DNA of 64,000 nt from a bacterium (GTDB taxonomy: Bacteria > Planctomycetota > Planctomycetia > Pirellulales > Pirellulaceae), in assembly GCA_016124445.1 (NCBI GenBank), contig WGNR01000006.1, positions 186,001 through 250,000 on the forward strand. Direction: 5' to 3'. Within the stretch, counting starts at the first letter, position 1; each line of letters opens with the position of its first letter. The notes below the pieces were generated by a model, which saw only the letters and a list, made by a program, of their open reading frames with translations, was not told where the DNA came from and searched no databases. Made by a program: the position numbers and the translations under genes. Positions 53,484-62,355 of this stretch are shown here, piece after piece.

Positions 53484-54926
53484 CTACCGAGAAAACCGAG
53501 ACGATTTCGCCGTGGCGTAGAAGTCGCGCAGCTGCTGCTGCTCGGCAATCGAAAGTTGGGTGCCATCGACGTAAATCTCATCGACGTGCGACAGTTTCCG
53601 CAGGTAGGGCAGGTCGCTGGTACCGATCGGCGTGTTGAACAGCGCCACGCCGCGAAGATTGGGAAGCCTTGCCAACTTCGAAAGCTTCTCGCCGCTCACA
53701 TTGGTATCACTCAGGTCGATCCATTCGAGCGTTTTGATTTGGGCCAGATGGTCCAGGGCGTCACCGTTTAGCTTGGTTCCCTGCAAATGGATTTCACGAA
53801 GCAGCGGCAACTGGTCGATTTCTTTCAACGCTTCGCAAGTAATTTGCGTGTCGTTGAGAAGCAGTTTCTTCAGCGACTTCAACTCTTTCAATTGAGCGAC
53901 CCCTTGGTCGGTGACCTGGGCGTGCGAAAGGTTGAGTTCTTCCAGGTGAGGGAAGTTCAACACTGAGCCGAGGAACAGATCTCCGGCACCGGTAAAACTG
54001 AGATCGAGCGATTGCAGCTTCGAGGCAGGCCGATCGATCGGACAGGGGGCATCTTCCAGAGAAGACTTGGCGAGCGAAAGCTGTTCGACATTGGGCATCG
54101 AGGCCAAACTGGCCAGGCCAGTCATGCTCAGGTTGGTTCGTTCGAAGCGAATCTCGACCAGGCTTTTGAGCGTGCGTACCTGCTTGGCAACGGTGTCGTC
54201 GATCTTTTCTCCTTGCAGCGTCAGCTTGCCCAGAACCGGGAAGTCACCCTCTTGCAGGTACCATGGCCCGGTCAAATCGGCATCGCCAACGGTTAACGTA
54301 CTGAGTCGCGGCAATCGCTTCAGGTAGTGGAAGCTTTGATTGGTGATCGGCAGTTGTTCCAGTTCGATGTGCTTCAGGTTCTGCAGTTCTTCCAGGTACC
54401 AAACCCCGTGATCCGAGACCTTCGTCTGGGCGATTCGTAATGCTTTGAGACTGGGCAGTTCGGCGACGGTCGACATGCTCGCGTCATCCAGGCTTTTATC
54501 TAACTGAAGTTCCGCCAATTGGGTTAGCTGACGCAGACAGTTACGGACATTGCCTTCCGGTGGCGTGTTATGCAGGGACAGTAGCTTCACCTTGGGAAGT
54601 TGCAGCAGCAGTTCCCAGTGCGAGTCTTTCATCTTGGAACCGTCTACGCGAATGCAGCCATACTCAGGCCAATTGACGATGTCGTCGGAAAGTGAAGCAC
54701 CATAGCCAAACAGGCAGCCGCTTTGTTCCAGAGTCGAGACAATCCGCTCCACCTCCGGATCAACGTGACCGCCCAGGTCAACAGGCGGGGCAGGGAAGGG
54801 GACCGGAGGCTGGGCCAAAAGCAGTTGGGTGAAGCCTAAAGAGATTGCCATAGCGGCAAAAGGCAGCACCCATGGTTGTTGCGAAATCCACGGCCGCTTC
54901 GAAAACTGCACCGAACACTGTCGCAT
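53484..54926 (-). CDS. Secreted leucine-rich-repeat protein 1
   Basis: 480 residues from the ATG at 54924-54926, preceded by GGGAGGG. A signal peptide (WVLPFAAMAISLGFTQLLLA) is followed by a proline-rich segment, then 12 or more leucine-rich repeats of about 23-24 residues (LPSLKALRIAQTKVSDHGV; LPLLREIHLQGTKLNGDA). It contains the VWYLEEL motif shared by all five paralogues of this region. It is the most divergent member: longer, without the YESPEI opening and with a different C-terminus. Probably an extracytoplasmic binding protein. Confidence 0.85.
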   Translation of the reverse strand: MRQCSVQFSKRPWISQQPWVLPFAAMAISLGFTQLLLAQPPVPFPAPPVDLGGHVDPEVERIVSTLEQSGCLFGYGASLSDDIVNWPEYGCIRVDGSKMKDSHWELLLQLPKVKLLSLHNTPPEGNVRNCLRQLTQLAELQLDKSLDDASMSTVAELPSLKALRIAQTKVSDHGVWYLEELQNLKHIELEQLPITNQSFHYLKRLPRLSTLTVGDADLTGPWYLQEGDFPVLGKLTLQGEKIDDTVAKQVRTLKSLVEIRFERTNLSMTGLASLASMPNVEQLSLAKSSLEDAPCPIDRPASKLQSLDLSFTGAGDLFLGSVLNFPHLEELNLSHAQVTDQGVAQLKELKSLKKLLLNDTQITCEALKEIDQLPLLREIHLQGTKLNGDALDHLAQIKTLEWIDLSDTNVSGEKLSKLARLPNLRGVALFNTPIGTSDLPYLRKLSHVDEIYVDGTQLSIAEQQQLRDFYATAKSSRFSR

Positions 54927-55146
54927 CGAAATCCCTCCCAAGAGTCGGGAAAACTCGCCGCTTGCGACTCCCGATCGTTCCGTCCATGCATTGCCCCTAA
55001 CGATGTGATCATTGAACGACACTTAGGGGGAAGTTTCAATATCGGAAGCTGCCTAATCCGCAGATTTTGACAAGCCGCATTGGTTTCGACCCCTGATTGC
55101 GGCTTTCACTTCTGCAGAGAATCAATTGCTATCAGAAATGATTCGC

Positions 55147-56232
55147 TTAGTTGTCCAGCGGGGCAATAACGCGGAGGTTCGGGAGCGCTTCCGAGATCCA
55201 GTCAACACCTTCTTTAGTGACATCAGTACTGCGCAAATGCAGTGTTTCTAATCCAGTGGCATCACCTAGGTTTTTTAGCCCAACGTCGGTGATTGGCGTC
55301 AAATTGAGATAAAGGTATTTGAGCGCCGGTAGTTTACCGAGTGTCGTCAACGCGTCGTCGATAAGATTTGAATCCGAGATGGTCATGTGCTGGACCTTTT
55401 TGAGCCCGGAAAACGCCGAGAAGTTGTCGGACGGAAACTCGCAATGATGGATGTTCAAGTGCTCAAGATGATCCAGCTTGCGAAAGACTTCCATATCCTC
55501 TGCGGAAAAGGATACGTTGGTCATGGTGAGCGCTTTCAAGCGTGGTAACTGGGACAATGTCTGCAGATTCGAGCCAGAGATATGACCAAAGTTGAATGAC
55601 AGGATCTCCAGATTGCGAAAATTTTCGATCCCGGCGAGCGAGACATCTTTGGCGGTTGGGTCATAAATTGAAAGCTGTGTCAACTTCGGTAGACGCGGGA
55701 GATAAGCAAAATAGGGTTCGCAGTCGCCATCAATTCGCAGCGACAGTTGTTCCAGGTTGGTCAATTCTTCCAGGTACCAAAGCCCCTCGGGCGAGAAGTT
55801 ATTTCCGTTGAGCTGCAGCGAAACCAGGTTCGAGAATTGAGCGATATGCTTCAAATCGTCGTCGGTCGGATTGCCGAAGATGTGCAGATGCTGAAGTTCG
55901 CTGATTTGAGTCAGCGTTCGCCAGGTTTCTGGAGAAAGCTCAAAATTGGCCCCCAACCACAAACGCTCGATCTTAGGCAGTACCAAGAGAGATCGCAGGT
56001 TTTCAGGGTTGGCTTTGGTTGCGTAAAGATTGACGTAATAAGACGTTTGCTCTTCGTAGTTTTCGTAAAAATCAACGTGAGCACCGTTCTTCTGAAGCGT
56101 CTGAATCGCCTGGCGAATCTGTGGAGACTCGTACTGCCGATCGTCGGCTACCAAACGCGAGACTCCGCCCAACATTGCAAAGAGCGTCAAGCCCAGACAA
56201 AAGGCTCGCAGGGCGTTCGGCAAACAAATCAT
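55147..56232 (-). CDS. Secreted leucine-rich-repeat protein 2
   Basis: 361 residues with a signal peptide (LRAFCLGLTLFAMLGGVSRL). The mature protein opens with the family cap YESPQIRQAIQTLQKNGAHV, a short strand region (YYVNLYATKANPENLRSLLV), then about ten leucine-rich repeats with the shared LWYLEELTNLEQLSL and a final TDVTKEGVDWISEALPNLRV. Closest in layout to copies 3 and 4. Lies 220 bases downstream of copy 1's start region in the same direction; divergent from the UxaA-type gene. Confidence 0.87.
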   Translation of the reverse strand: MICLPNALRAFCLGLTLFAMLGGVSRLVADDRQYESPQIRQAIQTLQKNGAHVDFYENYEEQTSYYVNLYATKANPENLRSLLVLPKIERLWLGANFELSPETWRTLTQISELQHLHIFGNPTDDDLKHIAQFSNLVSLQLNGNNFSPEGLWYLEELTNLEQLSLRIDGDCEPYFAYLPRLPKLTQLSIYDPTAKDVSLAGIENFRNLEILSFNFGHISGSNLQTLSQLPRLKALTMTNVSFSAEDMEVFRKLDHLEHLNIHHCEFPSDNFSAFSGLKKVQHMTISDSNLIDDALTTLGKLPALKYLYLNLTPITDVGLKNLGDATGLETLHLRSTDVTKEGVDWISEALPNLRVIAPLDN

Positions 56233-56394
56233 TCAGAATTCCTTACGGAGAGGGGCAGGTTTGCCCATCGGAGGATTTTCGTGGCTCCAGCGATTCGGTA
56301 CTATTCGAGTGTCAGCGATAATCGCTAGGAACTAGATAGATTTCGATCGCCAGCCAAGCGGCAGGTTCAGAACCATAATTATAGGGTAGTCAAA

Positions 56395-57951
56395 ATGCTT
56401 GACGAGAATATTTCCTCCCAACTCGTCTTGCTGGACTCTTTTGATCACCTGGCGGTTGCCAAGACTCCGATTCCTGCCGGAACGCGGCTGAGAACCCCGG
56501 ATGGCGAATTTCAAACCCAAGATCTTATCCCAGCTGGGCATAAGGTGGCCATTCGCGAGATTCCGCAGGGTGAAGCTGTTCTGAAGTATGGTCAGATCAT
56601 CGGACAGGCGACCCAGCCGATTACGCCTGGAGAACATGTCCATAGCCACAATCTGGCCATGTTCGACATGCATGCCGATTATGCACCTTGCTCGCAGATC
56701 CCTCCAGCGCCGACACCGATTGAAGGAAGAACTTTCGAGGGCTATGTCCGCCCTGGCGGCAAGGTCGGTACGCGGAACTATCTTGCGGTGATCAGCACCG
56801 TAAACTGCTCGGCCAGCGTCGCGCGTTTCATTGCTGAACGATTTCCGGCCGAAACGTTGGCCAAATTTCCCAACGTCGATGGTGTGATCGCAATGAAGCA
56901 TGGTGCTGGCTGCGGCATGCAGTTTGGCGGCGATGCCCACCATACGCTCAATCGATTGATGGCTGGCATTGCGCGGCACCCAAACGTCGGCGCGTTTCTG
57001 CTGGTTGGATTGGGGTGCGAAACCGGTGCGATGGGTTATCTGCTGAGCCAGCAAGGATTGGTTCATATCGATGGTGTTTCCGATGCCGATCGGCCTGGTC
57101 CATTGGTTCTTTCGATGCAAGATCAAGGAGGCACTCTGAAAACGGTTGAAGCGGGCATCCGGCAGATCGAGCGGATGCTACCCCAGGTGAATGACATCCA
57201 GCGGCAAACGGTTTCCGCAAGTCATCTTTGCGTGGGCCTGGAATGCGGCGGCAGCGACGGCAACTCCGGCGTGACCGCCAATCCAGCGTTGGGGATCGCC
57301 AGCGACCGGATCGTGGCGTGTGGCGGAACAGCCATCTTGAGCGAGACTTCGGAAGTGTACGGAGCCGAGCATTTACTGACTCGCCGCGCTGCAACTCCTG
57401 AGGCTGCCGCAAAGTTGATCGAGCGAATCGAATGGTGGAAAAACTACGTGGCGATGTTTGGCGTCGAACTGGACAACAATCCTTCGCCGGGTAACAAGGC
57501 AGGCGGGTTGACGACCATCGCGGAAAAGTCGCTCGGGGCGGTCGCTAAAGCAGGTAGTACCGCGCTGGTTGATGTTTATCGCTATGCCGAACCGGTCGAG
57601 GCCAAGGGACTCGTCCTGATGGATACGCCTGGCTACGATCCGGCCAGCGTGACCGGCATGGTCGCAGGCGGGGCGAATATCGTTTGCTTCACGACCGGGC
57701 GAGGAAGTTGTTTCGGCTGCAAGCCAACTCCGTCCATCAAGATCGCAACCAACACGCCGATGTACGAGCGGATGATCGACGACATGGACGTCAACGCCGG
57801 CTCGATTCTGGAAGGGGAGTCGATTGTTTCCGCCGGTGAACGGATCTTCGAAGAGATTCTGGCAGTCGCCAGCGGCAAGCCAACCAAGAGCGAGTCGCAG
57901 GGGATCGGCGACGAGGAGTTCGTCCCCTGGTTGGTCGGTCCCACTCTCTAG
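56395..57951 (+). CDS. UxaA/GarD-family altronate or galactarate dehydratase
   Basis: 518 residues. The N-terminal SAF domain (AVAKTPIPAGTRLRTPDGEF, VAIREIPQGEAVLKYGQIIG, GEHVHSHNLA) is joined to the C-terminal catalytic domain (VRPGGKVGTRNYLAVIST; CGMQFGGDAH; GLECGGSDGNSGVTANPALG; CFTTGRGSCFG). UxaA and GarD are iron-dependent dehydratases of altronate and galactarate, and the two cannot be separated here. It is an isolated plus-strand gene within the LRR cluster. Likely part of hexuronate or aldarate breakdown in the cytoplasm. Confidence 0.88.
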   Translation: MLDENISSQLVLLDSFDHLAVAKTPIPAGTRLRTPDGEFQTQDLIPAGHKVAIREIPQGEAVLKYGQIIGQATQPITPGEHVHSHNLAMFDMHADYAPCSQIPPAPTPIEGRTFEGYVRPGGKVGTRNYLAVISTVNCSASVARFIAERFPAETLAKFPNVDGVIAMKHGAGCGMQFGGDAHHTLNRLMAGIARHPNVGAFLLVGLGCETGAMGYLLSQQGLVHIDGVSDADRPGPLVLSMQDQGGTLKTVEAGIRQIERMLPQVNDIQRQTVSASHLCVGLECGGSDGNSGVTANPALGIASDRIVACGGTAILSETSEVYGAEHLLTRRAATPEAAAKLIERIEWWKNYVAMFGVELDNNPSPGNKAGGLTTIAEKSLGAVAKAGSTALVDVYRYAEPVEAKGLVLMDTPGYDPASVTGMVAGGANIVCFTTGRGSCFGCKPTPSIKIATNTPMYERMIDDMDVNAGSILEGESIVSAGERIFEEILAVASGKPTKSESQGIGDEEFVPWLVGPTL

Positions 57952-58077
57952 GTCAATTCTTCTTGGAATCGGCTTTTTTTGCATTCCGCGCCTGGCTGAT
58001 TTACTATCGGGTACAGATCGCTCCCGCAATCGCCCCCTTTGAACCTCACCTACCTATGAACTTCGGAGTGTCGATCG

Positions 58078-59400
58078 ATGCGCGCAATGCTGCTCTCTGT
58101 CGGATGGATCGTGTCTCTTTTCCTCGTTACCTCACTTCACGCCGCCGAGTTTATGCATGGCGAGGAAATCACGATCACCGCCGAGGAAACCAAAGAGGGG
58201 GATCTCTATATTTTCGGCAAATCGGTGAAGGTCGAAGGGACGATCCAAGGTGACCTGGTCGTTTATTGCCAACAATTGGAAATCTCGGGCAAGGTAGATG
58301 GTTGCCTGATCGCCGCCGGTCAGGAAATGCTTTTGAAAGGCAACTTCAAGCGGACTTGCCGGATTGCCTGCCAGGCAGCCGAGGTCGCCAAAGGGGCCAA
58401 GCTGGAGGACGATCTGGTGGCGGCCTCTTATTCATTGCAAGTCGACCAAGGGGCGACCATCGATGGCGACCTGATCTATGCCGGTTTCCAAACGGTACTG
58501 AAGGGGGACATTGAGGAAGATGTCTGGGCAGCCGTGAATCGAGCCGAGGTGGTCGGAAAGATCGGCCAGGAACTGAGCATCACCACCGCAGGCGATCCGG
58601 CGAAGCAGGAACCACCGCAGGGACCTGTTTGGTACGGGACGCATTTGGTCGATATCCCGGCGGTTATGCCTGGGCTCAATATTGAAAAAGAGGCGACCAT
58701 TGGTGGCAAGTTGACTTACAAGTCGCCGGAAGAGGCCAATATCGCCGAAGGTGCCAAGGTCACTGGACCGGTTAATTGGCTCAAGCCAGATCATCCTGAG
58801 GGGCCGAAGCCTGAAGACAAGACAGAATACTTCGTGAGCCAGATCAAGCGGTATTTCATGCTGCTTCTGATGGGGATCTTGATGATCGTCTGTTGTCCGA
58901 CGACCAGCGGGCAAACGGCCGATCAAATTGTCCAGCGGCCGCTGCTTAGCCTTCTGGCGGGCTTTTTGGCCATTCCCCTTTCGGTGATTGGGTTCGTCGT
59001 GGTCATGGCCATGATTTTTGCGATCCCGATGCTGTGCGGTTGGTTAACACTCGATGGTCTGGCTGCTGCCAGCTTCTTCGTGTCTGGGTTCGCTGCGGTG
59101 CTGTATGCCGGCAGTCTGATCTTTTACGTTGCTTTCGGTGCCGTGGCGGTTACCTGTATCTCGGTGGGCCGCGTCGTCTTTTCCGATCGTCCCGTGGCTT
59201 CACGCGGCCAATTGACCCTTGCGCTTGGCTTTGGCCTGGTGTTCTATGTCGTGTTGACGTGTGTCCCGTATGTGCGTGTCGGTGTCGTGGTCGCGTCGAT
59301 CTTCTTCGGGTTTGGCGGCATGTTTGTCTGGCTGGTTCGCACGCTGTTCGTCTCTTCGACAGGCAAGTCCAAAGTCGAGAAAACCGCCGTCAGCGCTTAA
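58078..59400 (+). CDS. Bactofilin-like beta-helix protein with C-terminal membrane domain
   Basis: 440 residues. A signal peptide (SVGWIVSLFLVTSLHA) precedes about 200 residues of short repeating strands (DLYIFGKSVKVEGTIQGDLV; QLEISGKVDGCLIAAGQEM; ATIDGDLIYAGFQTVLKGDI), the spacing of bactofilin-type (polymer-forming) beta-helices. The last 170 residues have four or five membrane helices (FMLLLMGILMIVCCP; LLAGFLAIPLSVIGFVVVMA; TCISVGRVVF region; LALGFGLVFYVVLTCVPYV). Classical bactofilins are cytoplasmic; here the polymer domain would lie outside. Function unknown; a membrane-bound shape or surface scaffold is a guess. Confidence 0.75.
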   Translation: MRAMLLSVGWIVSLFLVTSLHAAEFMHGEEITITAEETKEGDLYIFGKSVKVEGTIQGDLVVYCQQLEISGKVDGCLIAAGQEMLLKGNFKRTCRIACQAAEVAKGAKLEDDLVAASYSLQVDQGATIDGDLIYAGFQTVLKGDIEEDVWAAVNRAEVVGKIGQELSITTAGDPAKQEPPQGPVWYGTHLVDIPAVMPGLNIEKEATIGGKLTYKSPEEANIAEGAKVTGPVNWLKPDHPEGPKPEDKTEYFVSQIKRYFMLLLMGILMIVCCPTTSGQTADQIVQRPLLSLLAGFLAIPLSVIGFVVVMAMIFAIPMLCGWLTLDGLAAASFFVSGFAAVLYAGSLIFYVAFGAVAVTCISVGRVVFSDRPVASRGQLTLALGFGLVFYVVLTCVPYVRVGVVVASIFFGFGGMFVWLVRTLFVSSTGKSKVEKTAVSA

Positions 59401-59415
59401 TGCTTGAAAGAGCGA

Positions 59416-59880
59416 TCAGTCAAGAAACGTCCAGCGGTCGAACGTCGCGGCCTGGCCGACGTAGGTTCCCTGGGCGTTGTGCAGATTCCAGACGATCGCC
59501 TCTTCAATGCGAAAGCGGCGTCCGGTCGTCGAGATGCGAATTCCCTGGTAGTCGTCGACATACCCGTCGCGGGTCGTTCGCTCGAGAAGTTGAGCCCGTT
59601 CGTCCCGATGCATCGGCTCGGCAGTCAGACGGGAAGGCGTCATCAGCAGAACGTCGACTTCGATTTCCCATAGCTCCAAAGCCATGCGATTGCCATAGTT
59701 GAGGATCGGATCGCTGACCGCCGTATGCGAGACGACGACAAAGGGAGCCTCATAGACGCGGCGGGCATCTTCGTTGGGGTCGCCACTCCGCTCGACCAGA
59801 TGGCGTCCCAACCGGTCATGGAATGAGTCGAGCAAGATCTGCAAATGAGCAGGCCAGCCATGCTCGCGCCATGGCTGCAT
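59416..59880 (-). CDS. MEKHLA-domain protein
   Basis: 154 residues from the ATG at 59878-59880; a GTG at 59896-59898 or a TTG further upstream, overlapping the LRR gene, are alternatives. The core matches the MEKHLA domain, a PAS-like sensor module: SDPILNYGNRMALELWEIEV, TPSRLTAEP, RDGYVDDYQGIRISTTGRRF and the closing GTYVGQAATFDRW. Soluble, with no partner domain, so it may be a small stand-alone ligand-binding protein. It is 25 bases downstream of LRR copy 3 on the same strand. Confidence 0.78.
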   Translation of the reverse strand: MQPWREHGWPAHLQILLDSFHDRLGRHLVERSGDPNEDARRVYEAPFVVVSHTAVSDPILNYGNRMALELWEIEVDVLLMTPSRLTAEPMHRDERAQLLERTTRDGYVDDYQGIRISTTGRRFRIEEAIVWNLHNAQGTYVGQAATFDRWTFLD

Positions 59881-59905
59881 TGCCGAAGGTTGATTCACGC
59901 GCGGC

Positions 59906-61027
59906 TCACTTCTTCTTGATAGGAGCAATGATTTGCATGCCTGGTCGCGCTTGTCTCAGGGCTTCGACCCCTTCGGCGGTGATGTCGGTCGAACTCAGTT
60001 GCAGCGATTTCAGCGCCGGCGACTCATAAAGATGCTTGAGGCCGGCGTCGGTGATGGGGGAACTGCGAATGTAGAGATAGGTCAGCTGTGGTAGTTGCCC
60101 GAGTGGTTTCAGGATGTCGTCACTCAATTGGTTGTTGGTGAACTGAACTCGTTCCAGTGAGGTCATGCCAGCGAGCGCATCACCCGGCTTGGCCTCGAAT
60201 TTACAGGAATACAAATGCAGGTAGGTGACCTGTTTTAATTCGCGAAACAGTTCGAGTTCTTCCGCTGAAAAACTGGCTCGCATCAAATTCAGCGAAGTCA
60301 GGTTCTTCAGTTGAGCGATCGCGCTGAGATCGCTCTCTTGCGATTTCTGGGCGTCGACAGTCAGATGTTCCAGTTCTGGCAGGAGCTCAATGCCGTCGAG
60401 CGTGAATGCTTCGTCCGATTGAACATACAAGGTCAGCCGGGTCAGCTTGGGGATCCGGGACAGGTATTCGAGATGAGATCGGCAATCTCCCTGGATCATC
60501 AGCGAGAGGGAGCTCAAGTCCGTCAACTCTTCCAAGTACCACAGGTCTTCCGGCTTGAGGTTGTTCGCCCGGATTGTCAGGCTCTGCAGATTCGGGAAGA
60601 GGGCCAGATTCTCTAGGTCCGTCGATTGCAAGTCGCCTGAAATGGTCAACGATTCGAGCTCGCTCATTTGAATGAGCGTGTCCCATGTGTTTTGATCCCG
60701 CTTGAAGCCGCTGCTGACGGATAGGCGTTTGACTTCCGGGATCACCAACAACTGAGAAAGGTTGTCAGGATTTGGCTTCATCGAATAGATGGAGATGTTG
60801 TAGGTCACCTGCCGCGGCTTGGCCGGATTGGGCATCGCGAATTGCTGGAACTGGGTCGAGTAGGAATGGACCGAAGTTCCGTTGCGGCGTAGATACTCGA
60901 TCGCCTTGCCAATCTCGGGAGACTCATATTTCTGAGCCAACGCTGACGTGGGAATCTGCGTGAGAAAAGCAGTCCAGACCGCCAGCGCAAGGAGAAGTCG
61001 AAAAACGAAGCTTGGTAAGCGATTCAT
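59906..61027 (-). CDS. Secreted leucine-rich-repeat protein 3
   Basis: 373 residues from the ATG at 61025-61027 (AAGGAT upstream). Signal peptide ends QIPTSALA. The cap YESPEIGKAIEYLRRNGTSV opens the mature protein, followed by about ten repeats including LWYLEELTDLSSLSL and the closing SSTDITAEGVEALRQARPG. It has a Lys-rich terminus (APIKKK) shared with copy 4. Tandem with copies 4 and 5, gaps 98 and 114 bases. Confidence 0.88.
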   Translation of the reverse strand: MNRLPSFVFRLLLALAVWTAFLTQIPTSALAQKYESPEIGKAIEYLRRNGTSVHSYSTQFQQFAMPNPAKPRQVTYNISIYSMKPNPDNLSQLLVIPEVKRLSVSSGFKRDQNTWDTLIQMSELESLTISGDLQSTDLENLALFPNLQSLTIRANNLKPEDLWYLEELTDLSSLSLMIQGDCRSHLEYLSRIPKLTRLTLYVQSDEAFTLDGIELLPELEHLTVDAQKSQESDLSAIAQLKNLTSLNLMRASFSAEELELFRELKQVTYLHLYSCKFEAKPGDALAGMTSLERVQFTNNQLSDDILKPLGQLPQLTYLYIRSSPITDAGLKHLYESPALKSLQLSSTDITAEGVEALRQARPGMQIIAPIKKK

Positions 61028-61125
61028 CACCGGATCCTTGGACCGATTCAAGTTTACCCGGGGGAGGTTCAGCACCTCATCGTAAGCAATCGCGAGCTAG
61101 AGTGCGAGTCAAATCGACTGAATTG

Positions 61126-62241
61126 CTACTTCTTCACTGGTGCCGAGACGCGCAAGTCGGGACGCTGTTCCCCGAGCCATTTGAGCCCTTCCGAGGTGAT
61201 ATCGGTGCTGTAGAGGTAGGCTCTTTGTAATTTAGGGGCTTTAGCCAAATGCTTCAGGCCCTCGTCGGTGATATCGGCCCCACGAACGTACAGATAGGAA
61301 AGTTCGGGCAAGTCGGCCAGGGGGGCCAACGAATCGTCCGTGATTGGTGTGTTGTAGACTTGCAGACGCTGCAGTTTCTTCAGGTCGGAAATGGGCGAAA
61401 GATCACTGTCGATCAGTTTGCAGTTGGTCAGATTGAGCGACTGAAGATTTTTCAGCCCGCGCAGCAGATCGAGATCTCCTTTGTGGAACTTGGCCCCGGA
61501 GATCGTGAGCGTCTGCAGGTTGCTCAGTTTGCCAATCCCGGCTAGTTCGCTTCCCTTGATGTCCGAGGCATTGATGTTGAGCGTGCGGAGATTCGACTGA
61601 TTCTCGATGCCTTGCAGGTCGATCTCATCGCTGGAACGCAGGTTCAAGATCAACTGTTTCAGATTCGGGATCGTTGGCAGTGCGGCGAACGAAACTTTCT
61701 CGGTCCCGTCGACATGAACGGTCAGCTGCTCCAGGTTGGTAAGCACCTCCAGGTACCAAAGGTACTCCGCGTCGATCTTGCTCAAGCGAACTTCCAGCGA
61801 CTGGAGATTGGAGAACTCGGCGATGTACTGCATCTCTTCGTTCTTCAGATCGTCCATGATGTACAGGTGTTTCAGTTCGCCGAACTGAGACAGCGTACGC
61901 CATGTTTTATCGTTCCGTTCAAACTGGCTGGCCAGGTACAAACGTTCGACCTGGGGCAAGACAAGCAGCGCCGCCAGGTTTTCGTCGTTGGCCTGCATGG
62001 CGAACAGGTTGACGGTATACGGAATCGGCTGAGGAGGGACGTTGTTGCGGTTGAACTGGCCGGGGTTGATGGTACTGAAATGAACCCGGGCACCATTCTT
62101 TTGCAGGTGTAAGATTGCCTCGCGAATCTCAGGCGACTCGTAGCGACGGTCGTCGGCCAGCAGCGAAGTGCAGAACAGCAGCAGACCAAATGCAGACCAC
62201 ATGAGGGTCCCGTATCGGTTGGGCAGCAGGCGAGAATTCAT
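61126..62241 (-). CDS. Secreted leucine-rich-repeat protein 4
   Basis: 371 residues from the ATG at 62239-62241 (AAAGG upstream). Signal peptide LMWSAFGLLLFCTSLLADD; cap YESPEIREAILHLQKNGARV; strand segment PYTVNLFAMQANDENLAALL; about ten repeats including LWYLEVLTNLEQLTV; ending TDITSEGLKWLGEQRPDLRV and APVKK. Very similar in layout to copy 2, suggesting duplication within the cluster. Confidence 0.88.
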   Translation of the reverse strand: MNSRLLPNRYGTLMWSAFGLLLFCTSLLADDRRYESPEIREAILHLQKNGARVHFSTINPGQFNRNNVPPQPIPYTVNLFAMQANDENLAALLVLPQVERLYLASQFERNDKTWRTLSQFGELKHLYIMDDLKNEEMQYIAEFSNLQSLEVRLSKIDAEYLWYLEVLTNLEQLTVHVDGTEKVSFAALPTIPNLKQLILNLRSSDEIDLQGIENQSNLRTLNINASDIKGSELAGIGKLSNLQTLTISGAKFHKGDLDLLRGLKNLQSLNLTNCKLIDSDLSPISDLKKLQRLQVYNTPITDDSLAPLADLPELSYLYVRGADITDEGLKHLAKAPKLQRAYLYSTDITSEGLKWLGEQRPDLRVSAPVKK

Positions 62242-62355
62242 GACGCGGCCTTTAATGCTGTCAGCGTTGGAATGCTTAACTACTGTTATCCTAAGCCATG
62301 TCGCAGATCGATGCGATAAGATCCGGTCCTTTTTCACGCAGCGACAGCTCACTCT

